This document shows, piece after piece, positions 41,090 through 49,441 of a stretch of DNA of 51,017 nt. The position numbers and the translations under genes were made by a program. The first letter of the stretch is position 1, and every line of letters begins with the position of its first letter. The notes below the pieces were generated by a model. That model did not search any database. It saw nothing but the letters and a program-made list of their open reading frames with translations, and was not told the origin of the DNA. Source of the DNA: Patescibacteria group bacterium (lineage in GTDB: Bacteria; Patescibacteriota; Patescibacteriia; Patescibacteriales; UBA12465); NCBI GenBank assembly GCA_016938835.1, contig JAFGTW010000008.1:1-51017 (forward strand), read 5' to 3'.

Positions 41090-41656
41090 TTAGCGTGATA
41101 AAGGAATTATTGGCGGACGACTAGACGGAGCTGAATTAGTAAAACCATTATTAAATCCTCCCGCTAGACCAGTAGACCTTACTGGTGCTGTCCTGTTTTG
41201 ATTTCTGGCCTGACTAATAGATACCATTGGTTGCGCCGATTGCTTTAAATTAGACTTAGATAAACCACTTAATCCTGTTATATTAGAACGTGAATTTGCC
41301 TGAGCAAAACCGGGTCGACTCATTTGGATATTATCTTCTTCACGATTAACGCGAGCATGAGAAACAGGGGCGCTCTCCCCTAATCTTTTTAAAACTTTCT
41401 TAACCACCACCGTTTGATGGGCGCTTAATGGAGATTCTGCTTTGATTTTTTTTAAAGCCGTTCTTTGATAAACATGATTAAAATTACCCTTACTAATCAA
41501 ACCACGATAACGATAAACAGCTTTATTAATAGCATCTTGATTATCGGCTACGGCGCTCATGATATGATTATTTTTCACTGCAACCTTAAGCTTTTTCTTA
41601 AAACCAAGATGACTAAATTCTTTGCCGCCTGAAGGCAAAATATCTGTTGCTCCCAT
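41090..41656 (-). CDS. Uncharacterised protein with a disordered C-terminal half
   Basis: The 188-aa protein has a basic, probably helical N-terminal half (KKKLKVAVKNNHIMSAVADNQDAINKAVYRYRGL...) and a C-terminal half rich in Ser, Asn, Gln, Arg and Pro (SRPGFAQANSRSNITGLSGLSKSN...), likely disordered. No membrane segment or signal peptide is seen. It lies 6 nt behind the Trm11-like gene, so they share a transcript; that hints at RNA-related work but does not prove it. I do not recognise a family. Confidence 0.7.
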   Translation of the reverse strand: MGATDILPSGGKEFSHLGFKKKLKVAVKNNHIMSAVADNQDAINKAVYRYRGLISKGNFNHVYQRTALKKIKAESPLSAHQTVVVKKVLKRLGESAPVSHARVNREEDNIQMSRPGFAQANSRSNITGLSGLSKSNLKQSAQPMVSISQARNQNRTAPVRSTGLAGGFNNGFTNSAPSSRPPIIPLSR

Positions 41657-41662
41657 ATATTT

Positions 41663-42847
41663 TTAATTAATTTTTTCTAAAACAATTAACTCACGCCAAA
41701 CTTTCTGTCCATCCCTATGATATAAAAGAGTTCCGCGTTCACTAATTTTAAGCCAAGGTAAATCAATAAATCTTTCCGGTAAAAGATTTATAATCTGCCA
41801 TTTATCTAATCGTGGTTCAATAAATTCACGGCCAAAAAATACAGGCCAGACCATCACCACCCGACCATTATCTTTTAAAATGCTATAAAAATTATCCAAA
41901 GCCTTAGAATACAATTCTGCTAATTCAACCTGAATGGTAGTAATATCATTTAAATCTCTTTGTGGTCCTAAATATGGCTCAGTTACAATAGTGTCCACAC
42001 TTTTTGGTTTAAGGAATTGAGCCAAACGAGTAGCATTTTTGATGTGAAATTTAGCTCTTGTTTCTAAGCCGTAAAGTTCACGTAGCCATTCTGCATTTAC
42101 CCGACTATCCTTAATTGCTTTCTCTGACAAATCGGTCCCCATCAAATTTGTATAACCCATGAGCATGGCTTCATTAATAACCGTGCCAGAGCCACAAAAA
42201 GGATCAAGTAAAAGACCGTCCGCTGACATTTGCCCAGCAAAATTTATCATCATTTGAGCTAATTTTGGTGGCAACATCCCTGAATGATCATCACGAATAG
42301 GACGACCAAAATCTCGACGAGATAATTCTTTATACGGTTGTATCGCTAAAGTTCGGGCAATAATTAAAGTTTTATCACGGCGAAAGAATATTAATTCAGC
42401 CCCCTTGCTTAGCAATTTATTCTGTCCTACTACTACACTAGAAAGTTCTTTTTCGCGACTAGTAACCAAACGTGAGGATATTTCAGCTGATTTTAGCTCT
42501 TTTTTAATATTTAGTCCTAATTTCTCCACTTCAAAATGACCACCAATTCCCTGGTCCGATAAGCCAAAAATTAATTTACCTTCGCCACGATTAGCCTTGA
42601 CCTGAATTAATTCCGCGCATTTCTTAGCTAAAGTCGGAATAGGCATATTTACTGGCACCTCCATTTCAATTTCAGCAATTTTAAGAGTTCCACCAAGACT
42701 ACTAATAAGATTTTCAGCATTAATTTCCGTATTTTTTTTCACTAAAATACGATCATTTGACCAAGAGACTTCATTATCACCTAAAACGGCCAATAATTCT
42801 GCCACTGACCAGCTTGAATGCGTTCCTAATATAAAAGCATAATTCAT
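41663..42847 (-). CDS. Trm11/TrmG10-like RNA guanosine-N2 methyltransferase
   Basis: The 394-aa protein has an N-terminal region like a reduced THUMP-type domain and a C-terminal Rossmann methyltransferase. Motif I is LLDPFCGSGTVINEA, followed by GTDLSEKAIKDSRVN and the motif IV-type VTEPYLGPQ, where many N2-guanine enzymes have DPPYG. The family methylates G10 of tRNA in archaea and eukaryotes; the bacterial substrate is not known from sequence. It is divergent from the rpsF operon. Confidence 0.85.
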   Translation of the reverse strand: MNYAFILGTHSSWSVAELLAVLGDNEVSWSNDRILVKKNTEINAENLISSLGGTLKIAEIEMEVPVNMPIPTLAKKCAELIQVKANRGEGKLIFGLSDQGIGGHFEVEKLGLNIKKELKSAEISSRLVTSREKELSSVVVGQNKLLSKGAELIFFRRDKTLIIARTLAIQPYKELSRRDFGRPIRDDHSGMLPPKLAQMMINFAGQMSADGLLLDPFCGSGTVINEAMLMGYTNLMGTDLSEKAIKDSRVNAEWLRELYGLETRAKFHIKNATRLAQFLKPKSVDTIVTEPYLGPQRDLNDITTIQVELAELYSKALDNFYSILKDNGRVVMVWPVFFGREFIEPRLDKWQIINLLPERFIDLPWLKISERGTLLYHRDGQKVWRELIVLEKIN

Positions 42848-42935
42848 ATAACTATATAATGCCCTAACTCTTGCTTTTTTTCAAGCTTCATGATAAATTA
42901 AAGGCACAAAAAAATATAATACATATCTTTCCCAT

Positions 42936-43027
42936 ATTCTAATTTTTATTAGAATAATTCCGTTATAATAAATGGCGGAATTAAAGGTATTCCAAGAAAC
43001 CCAAAATCTTTGAATACTTGGGTTTTT
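42936..43027 (+). promoter_or_regulatory. Promoter, inverted repeats and attenuator-like terminator ahead of rpsF
   Basis: TATAAT (42964-42969) sits in the loop of AATTCCG/CGGAATT (42956-42982), next to a second perfect repeat ATTCTAAT/ATTAGAAT (42936-42955). About 20 nt behind the expected start, AAACCCAA/TTGGGTTT (42997-43026) with a T tract forms a terminator. Since no plus-strand gene lies upstream, this terminator can only act on the rpsF leader, which fits attenuation or autoregulation by S6/S18. Confidence 0.55.
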
Positions 43028-43096
43028 GTTTAATAATCAAGGTAATAAAAATGTTATTTTTTTCTTAATTCATTTTTATCTCCCTTATGCTACATT

Positions 43097-43603
43097 ATGT
43101 CTAAAAGTAAACCATCCGGATTAAGCCGCTATGAGATGCTTTTCATCGTTCCTAATAATTACACGGAAGATGAAGCTAAAAGCATCGTAGAAAAAGTTGA
43201 GAGTATCATTATTGAAAACGGAGCTAATATCGTTTTTCATGAATTCTGGGGAAAAAAGAAATTAGCTTACGTTATCAAACAAAATCACTATGGTTATTAC
43301 AGTCTTTGTGAATTTGATATTGAACGCAACGCTTTAACTAAAATTGATCGTGTTTTACGTCTTTCTAACGAAGTTTTACGTCATCAAATTATTAGCATCC
43401 CTGTTGTTAGCGACGAAGAGCGTTTAACCATCAAAGAAAAACAAACTCAAGCTTCAAAGAAAGAAGAAAAAGAAAAACCAAACAACAAAGAAAAAATTTC
43501 TAAAGTAGCAGAAAGAAAAGAAAAAAAAGATGCCGGTAAGGCAGAATTAAAAGACCTAGATCAGAAGTTAGAGGGCATTATTAGTGCAAAAGACCTCTTA
43601 TAA
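43097..43603 (+). CDS. rpsF: 30S ribosomal protein S6 (extended C terminus)
   Basis: S6 binds S18 on the platform of the 30S subunit. The S6 fold covers residues 8-105: YEMLFIVPNNYTEDEAKSIVEKVE, HEFWGKKKLAYVIKQNHYGYYSLCEFD, and LRLSNEVLRHQIISI. After it comes a charged extension of about 55 residues (KEEKEKPNNKEKISKVAERKEKK...) that makes the protein 168 aa against about 95-135 in common bacteria. It heads the rpsF-ssb-rpsR-efp group behind an attenuator-like leader. Confidence 0.96.
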   Translation: MSKSKPSGLSRYEMLFIVPNNYTEDEAKSIVEKVESIIIENGANIVFHEFWGKKKLAYVIKQNHYGYYSLCEFDIERNALTKIDRVLRLSNEVLRHQIISIPVVSDEERLTIKEKQTQASKKEEKEKPNNKEKISKVAERKEKKDAGKAELKDLDQKLEGIISAKDLL

Positions 43604-43654
43604 ACTAATTTTCTTAATTTTATAAGCGCGTTTATAAAGTTAAGTTCTAAATTT

Positions 43655-44107
43655 ATGAACTTAAACAAAGCCATGATTATCGGCAACTTAACCCGCGACC
43701 CTGAAATGAGAACTACACCATCTGGTCAAAACGTTACTTCTTTTAGCGTTGCGACAAGTTTTTCTTGGACAGATAGCGCTGGACAACAACAGAAAAAAAC
43801 TGAGTTTCATAATATTATTGCTTGGAGAAAACTAGCAGAAATTTGTGCTCAATATCTTAAAAAGGGTTCGAAAGTTTATGCTGAAGGTCGCCTCCAAACA
43901 ACTGATTGGACTGGACAAGATGGTGTAAAAAAATATCGCACCGAAATTGTTTTGGAAAATATGATTATGTTGGATAAGGCAGGAAATACTTCTGGTGATA
44001 ACAATTTTACTCCTAGAACTCCAGCCAACAATCAGATTAACGAGGAATTACCAATAATCAACGCTGATGAAGAAGAAGAAATTCGCGTTGAAAATATTCC
44101 TTTCTAA
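43655..44107 (+). CDS. ssb: Single-stranded DNA-binding protein
   Basis: The OB-fold domain begins MNLNKAMIIGNLTRDPEMRTTPSG and contains FHNIIAWRKLAEICAQYLKKGSKVYAEGRL. A short linker leads to the acidic tail EEEEIRVENIPF, which keeps the IPF end that recruits repair and replication partners. The 150-aa size is normal. Placement between rpsF and rpsR is the conserved bacterial order. Confidence 0.97.
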   Translation: MNLNKAMIIGNLTRDPEMRTTPSGQNVTSFSVATSFSWTDSAGQQQKKTEFHNIIAWRKLAEICAQYLKKGSKVYAEGRLQTTDWTGQDGVKKYRTEIVLENMIMLDKAGNTSGDNNFTPRTPANNQINEELPIINADEEEEIRVENIPF

Positions 44108-44133
44108 AAAATAAAGATTAATATAAATCTCAT

Positions 44134-44346
44134 ATGAGTAACAAAAAACCAAAAGAATGCTTCTATTGTGTAAATCAACTTGACGTTGATTACAAAGACG
44201 TTCGCACTCTACGTCGCTTTATCAATTTTTATATGAAAATTCTCCCAGGTGATCGCACCGGAGTTTGCGCCTGGCATCAACGTAAATTAACTCAAGCTGT
44301 TAAACGGGCTAGAGTTATGTCACTGCTGGCACCAACTCATAAATAA
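44134..44346 (+). CDS. rpsR: 30S ribosomal protein S18
   Basis: The 70-aa protein has the S18 core YKDVRTLRRFINFYMKILPGDRTG and a C-terminal KLTQAVKRARVMSLLAPTH. It retains a putative zinc site, CFYC near the N terminus and CAWH after the core, the zinc-binding form of S18. It lies 26 nt behind ssb and 25 nt before efp. Confidence 0.97.
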   Translation: MSNKKPKECFYCVNQLDVDYKDVRTLRRFINFYMKILPGDRTGVCAWHQRKLTQAVKRARVMSLLAPTHK

Positions 44347-44371
44347 ATTGATAAACTAAGCCGAAGAAAAT

Positions 44372-44932
44372 ATGTTAAATTTTAATGAAATTAAAACCGG
44401 CCGAATTATCCTTTTAAATAACGAGCCGTATATCATTGTAAAAGCTGATCATCATCAGATGGGTCGCGGTGGAGCTGTTTTGAAAGTTAAATGTCGTAAT
44501 TTAATTACCAATAATATTCTAGAAAGAACCTTTCAGGGCGCTGAAAAAGCAGATGAAGCCGAAACTCAAAATAAAAAAGCTGACTTTATGTATAAAGATA
44601 AAGACGAAGCTTATTTTATGGATAATGAAAGCTTTGAACAGTTTAGCTTATCAATTGAAGACATTGGTAATAAAATTGAATTCTTAAAAGAAGGTACAAC
44701 AGTTAATGTTTTCTATTTTAACGGTGCCCCCGTTGCCATTGACTTACCAATTAAGATGGAATTTCAAGTTATCTCTGCTCCGCCCGGGGTTAAAGGTAAT
44801 TCCGCTGGCAACGTTAACAAACAAGTAGAGATTGAAACTGGTGCCAAAATTAATGTCCCAATGTTTATTGAAGAAGGCGATATTATTCGCATTAACACTG
44901 AAACTGGTGAATATGTTGAAAGGGCCAACTAA
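44372..44932 (+). CDS. efp: Elongation factor P
   Basis: EF-P rescues ribosomes stalled at polyproline. Three domains are visible: the KOW-like N domain (NEIKTGRIILLNNEPYIIVKADHHQMGRGGAVLKVKCRNL), a middle OB domain and a C-terminal OB domain (VNKQVEIETGAKINVPMFIEEGDIIRINTETGEYVERAN). The tip residue is arginine (MGRGGA), not the lysine modified by EpmA in E. coli. The 186-aa length is normal. It is the last gene of the rpsF group and is followed by a terminator. Confidence 0.97.
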   Translation: MLNFNEIKTGRIILLNNEPYIIVKADHHQMGRGGAVLKVKCRNLITNNILERTFQGAEKADEAETQNKKADFMYKDKDEAYFMDNESFEQFSLSIEDIGNKIEFLKEGTTVNVFYFNGAPVAIDLPIKMEFQVISAPPGVKGNSAGNVNKQVEIETGAKINVPMFIEEGDIIRINTETGEYVERAN

Positions 44933-44951
44933 TTTCTTACGTATACTTATC

Positions 44952-44980
44952 AAAACCGTCTCTATTTAAGAGGCGGTTTT
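44952..44980 (+). terminator. Terminator of rpsF-ssb-rpsR-efp
   Basis: AAAACCGTCTC/GAGGCGGTTTT, 11 pairs, loop TATTTAA. Confidence 0.82.
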
Positions 44981-44995
44981 GTGTATTTAAAGCAA

Positions 44996-45023
44996 TCGAC
45001 AGGCCTAATATTCGTGCTATAAT
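44996..45023 (+). promoter_or_regulatory. Promoter of the O-antigen-ligase-like gene (near-leaderless)
   Basis: TCGACA (44996-45001), 16 nt, TATAAT (45018-45023) with an upstream TGC, and 8 nt to the ATG. Confidence 0.72.
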
Positions 45024-45031
45024 CAATTTAT

Positions 45032-46402
45032 ATGAGTATTTTAGTAATTATCGCTTTGATTTTATTTTTATTCATTGCCATTCTGCGTTTAGACTGGGCT
45101 CTTTTTATTTTACTGGCAACTCTACCAAGCTATTTAATTCGTTTCAACCTAGGACCAATCCCCACCACCTTCCTTGAACTCACACTTCTTATTACATTTG
45201 CTGTTTGGTTTTTTAAAGATAAACCTTGGCAGAAATATAAAAGAAAAGATTGGAAGAATACAAAGCAGCCCTATCCCTATTATTTGGAAATTGCTGGAAT
45301 ATTAATCGCTGCTTGGTTTGGCTTGTTTATTGCTAGTTTTGATAATGGCGCCTTAGGCATATTCAAAGCCTATTTTTTAGAACCAATCATGCTTTATCTA
45401 GTAATAATTAATCGTGGACAAAGATCGGAAAGAAAATTTATTTGGCCATTGGCTATATCAGCTGTAAGTATTAGTCTAATCGCCATCTTTCAGCAAATTA
45501 CTGGTCTCTTTATTTTCAATGACTTCTGGGCTTTAATTTCACAACGTCGCGTTACTTCTGTTTTTGCCTACCCTAACGCCGTTGGTTTATACTTAGCGCC
45601 AATTATCTTTTTGTCCTTTGGACTGCTTTCTTCCTACGCCAGAAAGACTAAACTATTAACTGCTTTAAAAAAGTTATTCTTAATTCTGAGCATAGCATTG
45701 TCTTTAGCGGCTATTGTTTTTGCTCGTTCCGAGGGTGCTTTAATAGCCATTATTGGTTCAAGTTTTATCATTGCTATTTTAGCCAACAAACATAGTCGCC
45801 GTATTGCTCTAAGTCTAATGATTATTGCTATAATTGGTTTTAGTTTATATAACCCAGCGAGAAAATACCTAGAAAAGAAGGTAACTCTAATGGATTTAAG
45901 TGGGCAAATTAGACAACAACAGTGGTTTGAAACTATGGACATGCTCAATCAAGGCAAAATGCTGAGTGGGGCGGGATTAAATAAATACCAAACAGCCGTC
46001 GCCCCCTATCATCAAGAAGGAATATTTGTAAAAAATGATGATCCTGAATTTCAGCGTCATGTTGTTTGGGATGCTGAATATCGTGCTTCTGTTTGGCAGC
46101 CGGTAGAAATTTATTTATACCCTCATAATATTTTTTTAAACTTCTGGACGGAAATTACCTTATTTGGTGCCATTCTTTTTATGTGGCTCATTGGCCGCTA
46201 TTACTACGACGCCCTCGTATTACTAAAAAGTTTAGGCAGAGAAAAAAGAAATTTGGTCCTCGGACTTATCGGAGCTATAAGCACCATCTTTATTCACGGT
46301 CTCGTTGACGTTCCTTATTTTAAAAATGATTTGGCCATTATTTTCTGGCTAATAATTGCTATTCTAGGATTAATTAAAATAAAAAATAAAAAAACTGTAT
46401 GA
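45032..46402 (+). CDS. O-antigen ligase/polymerase family membrane protein
   Basis: The 456-aa protein has about ten to twelve membrane segments and the Wzy_C/O-antigen-ligase layout: a long extracytoplasmic loop (about residues 290-365) between late helices, with the conserved arginine and histidine region SGAGLNKYQTAV...YLYPHNIFLNFWTEITLFG. Such enzymes transfer glycans from undecaprenyl carriers. The stop overlaps the start of the next gene (ATGA), so translation is coupled. It fits with the LCP and VanW-like proteins as envelope machinery. Confidence 0.88.
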   Translation: MSILVIIALILFLFIAILRLDWALFILLATLPSYLIRFNLGPIPTTFLELTLLITFAVWFFKDKPWQKYKRKDWKNTKQPYPYYLEIAGILIAAWFGLFIASFDNGALGIFKAYFLEPIMLYLVIINRGQRSERKFIWPLAISAVSISLIAIFQQITGLFIFNDFWALISQRRVTSVFAYPNAVGLYLAPIIFLSFGLLSSYARKTKLLTALKKLFLILSIALSLAAIVFARSEGALIAIIGSSFIIAILANKHSRRIALSLMIIAIIGFSLYNPARKYLEKKVTLMDLSGQIRQQQWFETMDMLNQGKMLSGAGLNKYQTAVAPYHQEGIFVKNDDPEFQRHVVWDAEYRASVWQPVEIYLYPHNIFLNFWTEITLFGAILFMWLIGRYYYDALVLLKSLGREKRNLVLGLIGAISTIFIHGLVDVPYFKNDLAIIFWLIIAILGLIKIKNKKTV

Positions 46403-47109
46403 TATATTTAACAAAATTCTTAGCTCAAGCTGGTATTGCCAGTCGTCGTAAGGCCGAAGATTTGATTAGAGCTGGTCGCGTAAAAATTAACGGCGAAAGA
46501 GCAGAATTAGGCGTTATGGTTGAAGGCGATGAAAATATTACAGTTAGTGGCAAGGCAGTAAATAATGCTATGGCTCAAGCTCGTGTTATTATCGCCTTTA
46601 ATAAGCCTATTGGTTATACCTGTACCAATAGAAGTTTTCTTAATGAAGATAATATCTTTAGCCTACTCCCTGATCAGTATCGTAATTTAATCATTGCTGG
46701 CCGTCTTGATAAAGATAGCCGCGGCTTAATTCTCTTAACCAATGATGGTAATTTAGCTAATCAAATCACTCATCCCCGTTTTGGACATGATAAGAAATAT
46801 TTAGTGCGTTTTGCCGGCGAAGATAGAATGGAATTAACTGAAAGAAAATTATATGCTCGCGCCAAAGACGGAATTCGTAGTGAAGATGGCGATATCTTAA
46901 CTGCCAAAAGTATTAGACGCGAAGGTGATCGCTGGGCAGTGACTTTAAGTGAAGGTAAAAAAAGACATATCCGTCGTCTTTTTGCTGGCATGGGTTTAAA
47001 AGTAATTGATTTACAAAGAGTTAGTATCAGTGAACTTGGCCTAGGTGGTTTACCTCAGGGAAGCTACAAAATTTTATCGGATAAAGATGTAAAAAAATTA
47101 ATTAAATAA
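46399..47109 (+). CDS. RsuA/RluB-family pseudouridine synthase
   Basis: The 236-aa protein has an N-terminal S4 domain (TKFLAQAGIASRRKAEDLIRAGRVKINGE) and the pseudouridine synthase domain with AGRLDKDSRGLILLTNDG containing the catalytic aspartate, then KKYLVRF and EGKKRHIRRLFAGMG. The family modifies 16S or 23S rRNA; I cannot choose between RsuA, RluB, RluE and RluF. It overlaps the upstream membrane gene by 4 nt and is followed 5 nt later by tRNA-Ser. Confidence 0.94.
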   Translation: MIYLTKFLAQAGIASRRKAEDLIRAGRVKINGERAELGVMVEGDENITVSGKAVNNAMAQARVIIAFNKPIGYTCTNRSFLNEDNIFSLLPDQYRNLIIAGRLDKDSRGLILLTNDGNLANQITHPRFGHDKKYLVRFAGEDRMELTERKLYARAKDGIRSEDGDILTAKSIRREGDRWAVTLSEGKKRHIRRLFAGMGLKVIDLQRVSISELGLGGLPQGSYKILSDKDVKKLIK

Positions 47110-47114
47110 CACCT

Positions 47115-47202
47115 GGAGAGGTGGCTGAGCTGGTTGAAGGCACCGCTCTCGAAAAGCGGCAAGGGTGAAAGCCCTTCGGGAGTTCGAATCTCCCCCTCTC
47201 CG
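47115..47202 (+). tRNA. tRNA-Ser(CGA)
   Basis: Class II tRNA: acceptor GGAGAGG/CCTCTCC, anticodon stem CCGCT/AGCGG around CTCGAAA (anticodon CGA), a long variable arm AAGGGTGAAAGCCCTT, T loop TTCGAAT and discriminator G. Confidence 0.95.
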
Positions 47203-47210
47203 CGAATGAG

Positions 47211-47234
47211 AAAAGGCGCCATTAGGCGTCTTTT
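47211..47234 (+). terminator. Terminator behind tRNA-Ser(CGA)
   Basis: AAAAGGCGCC-ATTA-GGCGTCTTTT with a T tract. Confidence 0.82.
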
Positions 47235-47310
47235 TAAATAAACATAAACATACCCAGTTCAACAGTCTAGACTTAAGTGATATACTAATAAATAATAATA
47301 CTAATAATAT

Positions 47311-48120
47311 ATGACAACAAGAAAGAAAATTGGTTTAGCTCTTGGTTCTGGTGGCGTCCGTGGACTAGCTCATATTGGAGTTCTTAAAGTTTTAGTAGAA
47401 AATAATATTCCCATTGATTATATTGCCGGTTCTAGTGTTGGCGCTTGGGTTGGCGCTCACTATGCTCTTTTTCAAGATATGGATATCTTAAAAGAGTTTA
47501 CCGTTGGCAAAAGACATGAGAAATTATTTAGTTTTTTAGATGCCTCATTTTCTGGAGGCTTGGTAAAAGGTAAAAAGTTAGAAAAATTATTAAACACCTG
47601 GCTTAATAATGCTGATTTTAAAGATTTAAACATTCCTCTCAGTATTGTAGCGACCGATTTAATAAAGGCTGAACCTTATATTTTCAATTCTGGTTCGCTT
47701 GCCTTTGCTGCTCGCGCCAGCATGGCTATTCCAGGGTTTTTTAAACCAATAACTTGGGAAGATAAAGTTTTAGTTGATGGCGGACTAACTAATCCTGTGC
47801 CAGACAATGTTGTTAGCGACATGGGGGCTGACATTGTAATCGCTGTAAATCTTAACAACTTTCAAACTCCAATTCAATTTAAAAGAAAGGAGCCAAGTGT
47901 TAAAGAAGTAACCTTCAGAACGAATGAGGTGATTCAGTGTTACTTAGCCAAATATTCACTTAAATCGGCCAACATTATTATCCAGCCACCTTTAAGAAAA
48001 CACTCCAGTTGGAAAAGATACTTTATAAATGATGAAGGTGACGACCTTGTTAAAATTGGGGAAGAAGCAATGAAAGCTGCCCTGCCTGAATTATTAAAAA
48101 TAATGAATAAAAATGGATAA
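47311..48120 (+). CDS. Patatin-like phospholipase (RssA/NTE type)
   Basis: The 269-aa serine lipid hydrolase has the oxyanion motif LGSGGVRGLAHIGVL, the nucleophile elbow AGSSVGAWVG (GxSxG) and the catalytic aspartate in VLVDGGLTNPVP. These form the Ser-Asp dyad of bacterial patatins, which release fatty acids from lipids. No signal peptide is visible. Its end overlaps the next membrane protein gene by 8 nt. Confidence 0.94.
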   Translation: MTTRKKIGLALGSGGVRGLAHIGVLKVLVENNIPIDYIAGSSVGAWVGAHYALFQDMDILKEFTVGKRHEKLFSFLDASFSGGLVKGKKLEKLLNTWLNNADFKDLNIPLSIVATDLIKAEPYIFNSGSLAFAARASMAIPGFFKPITWEDKVLVDGGLTNPVPDNVVSDMGADIVIAVNLNNFQTPIQFKRKEPSVKEVTFRTNEVIQCYLAKYSLKSANIIIQPPLRKHSSWKRYFINDEGDDLVKIGEEAMKAALPELLKIMNKNG

Positions 48121-48571
48121 AAAAATGGATAAAAAAATAGAAAAAATCTTAAATATAAAGACTGACAAGCTAGACAAAAGATTGATGAGAAAAATCAGAT
48201 TTTTAATTGTGTTTTTAGTATTAATGAGCGGAGCTTTGATATATGAGATAGCTCTTAGTGAAATCAGTTATCTATTTATTTTAGTCGGTCTTATTATCGG
48301 TATAAGTACAGGAATTGTTGTCGGTCGCATGTTTAACATTGAATGGCACGAAGAAAAAGAACAAGTAATTGCTCGTCTAGATATAATTGGCATTATTATT
48401 CTAGTTATTTACATAGCAGTGTCCATTGCTCGTCATTGGATATTTGCTCATTGGTTTGCGGGTCTAAAATTAACCGCTTTTACCTTTAGCTTCGCCGAGG
48501 GTGTTATGATAGGACGTATTATTAGCTTTCAATTCAACATTAAAAAAGTACTAAAGAGAGAGTGCTCTTGA
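48113..48571 (+). CDS. Small membrane protein with four helices
   Basis: A charged N-terminal stretch of lysine repeats (MDKKMDKKIEKILNIKTDKLDKRL) precedes four membrane segments in the 152-aa protein (roughly 29-46, 51-72, 90-108 and 118-137). The start overlaps the patatin stop by 8 nt; a second ATG at 48125 is possible. A conserved-looking GTGIVVGRMFNIEWHEEKEQV lies between helices 2 and 3. No family is recognised. Confidence 0.8.
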   Translation: MDKKMDKKIEKILNIKTDKLDKRLMRKIRFLIVFLVLMSGALIYEIALSEISYLFILVGLIIGISTGIVVGRMFNIEWHEEKEQVIARLDIIGIIILVIYIAVSIARHWIFAHWFAGLKLTAFTFSFAEGVMIGRIISFQFNIKKVLKRECS

Positions 48572-48591
48572 AAAGTATTTTAAATAAATTT

Positions 48592-49374
48592 ATGTCAAAA
48601 AAAATTACTTTAATTACTGGAGCCTCTTCGGGAATCGGACTAGAATTAGCTTGGGTGTGTGCTCGTAATAATCACGACCTACTCTTAATCGCTCGTCATG
48701 AAGACAAATTACAAGAATTAACCAAAGCTATCAAAGAAAAGTATTCAGTGTCGGTAGATTATTTGCCTTATGATTTAAGTGAAATAAAATCAGCTCAAGA
48801 AATATATAATCACTGTCAAGCAAAAGATTTATTTATTGATGTCTTAATTAATAATGCCGGTTTTGGTGATTGGCGCAAATTTATTGACAGTGACATTAAA
48901 AGACAACTAGATATGATTAATGTAAATATATCTACTCTGGTTTATTTAAGCCATCTTTTTATAAAAGACATGAAAAATAATGGTGGTGGCAAAATAATGA
49001 ATATCGCTTCAGCTGCCGCTTTCCAACCAGGTCCACTAATGAGCGTCTATTACGCTACTAAGGCTTTTGTGCTGCATTTTAGTGAAGCCATAGCCAATGA
49101 ATTAAAAGAAAATAATATAACGGTTACAGCTATTTGTCCGGGACCAACAGCCAGCAATTTTAAAAAGAATGCTAATATTGGTAATAGTCGCCTTATGAAG
49201 AAAAGAAATTTACCCAGCTCAAAAAATGTAGCTGAATTTTCTTATAGAGCCATGAAAAAGGGCAAGGTGGTGGCCATACATGGATTGATTAATATAATCA
49301 TGACAAAATTAGTCAATATTATCCCCCGCTCAATTGTGGTAAAAATGGTGCGGAAAATACAAGAAGAATTTTAG
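48592..49374 (+). CDS. Short-chain dehydrogenase/reductase (SDR)
   Basis: Classical SDR with the cofactor motif TGASSGIG, the NNAG motif (LINNAGFGD), the catalytic serine region MNIASAAAF and the active-site YYATK (YxxxK). The arginine after the first strand pair (LIARHEDKLQEL) suggests NADP(H). I use the ATG at 48592 (260 aa) because the motif needs only a short lead; the track start at 48562 overlaps the upstream gene. The substrate is unknown; close types include the DltE/YqjQ-like oxidoreductases. Confidence 0.93.
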   Translation: MSKKITLITGASSGIGLELAWVCARNNHDLLLIARHEDKLQELTKAIKEKYSVSVDYLPYDLSEIKSAQEIYNHCQAKDLFIDVLINNAGFGDWRKFIDSDIKRQLDMINVNISTLVYLSHLFIKDMKNNGGGKIMNIASAAAFQPGPLMSVYYATKAFVLHFSEAIANELKENNITVTAICPGPTASNFKKNANIGNSRLMKKRNLPSSKNVAEFSYRAMKKGKVVAIHGLINIIMTKLVNIIPRSIVVKMVRKIQEEF

Positions 49375-49390
49375 AAAAAAATATTCAAAA

Positions 49391-49415
49391 AAATCCTCCA
49401 TCATCTGGAGGATTT
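49391..49415 (+). terminator. Terminator between SDR and the minus-strand pair
   Basis: AAATCCTCC/GGAGGATTT with a 7-nt loop. Confidence 0.75.
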
Positions 49416-49441
49416 CTATTTAAGCTTTAACAATTTTTTTC

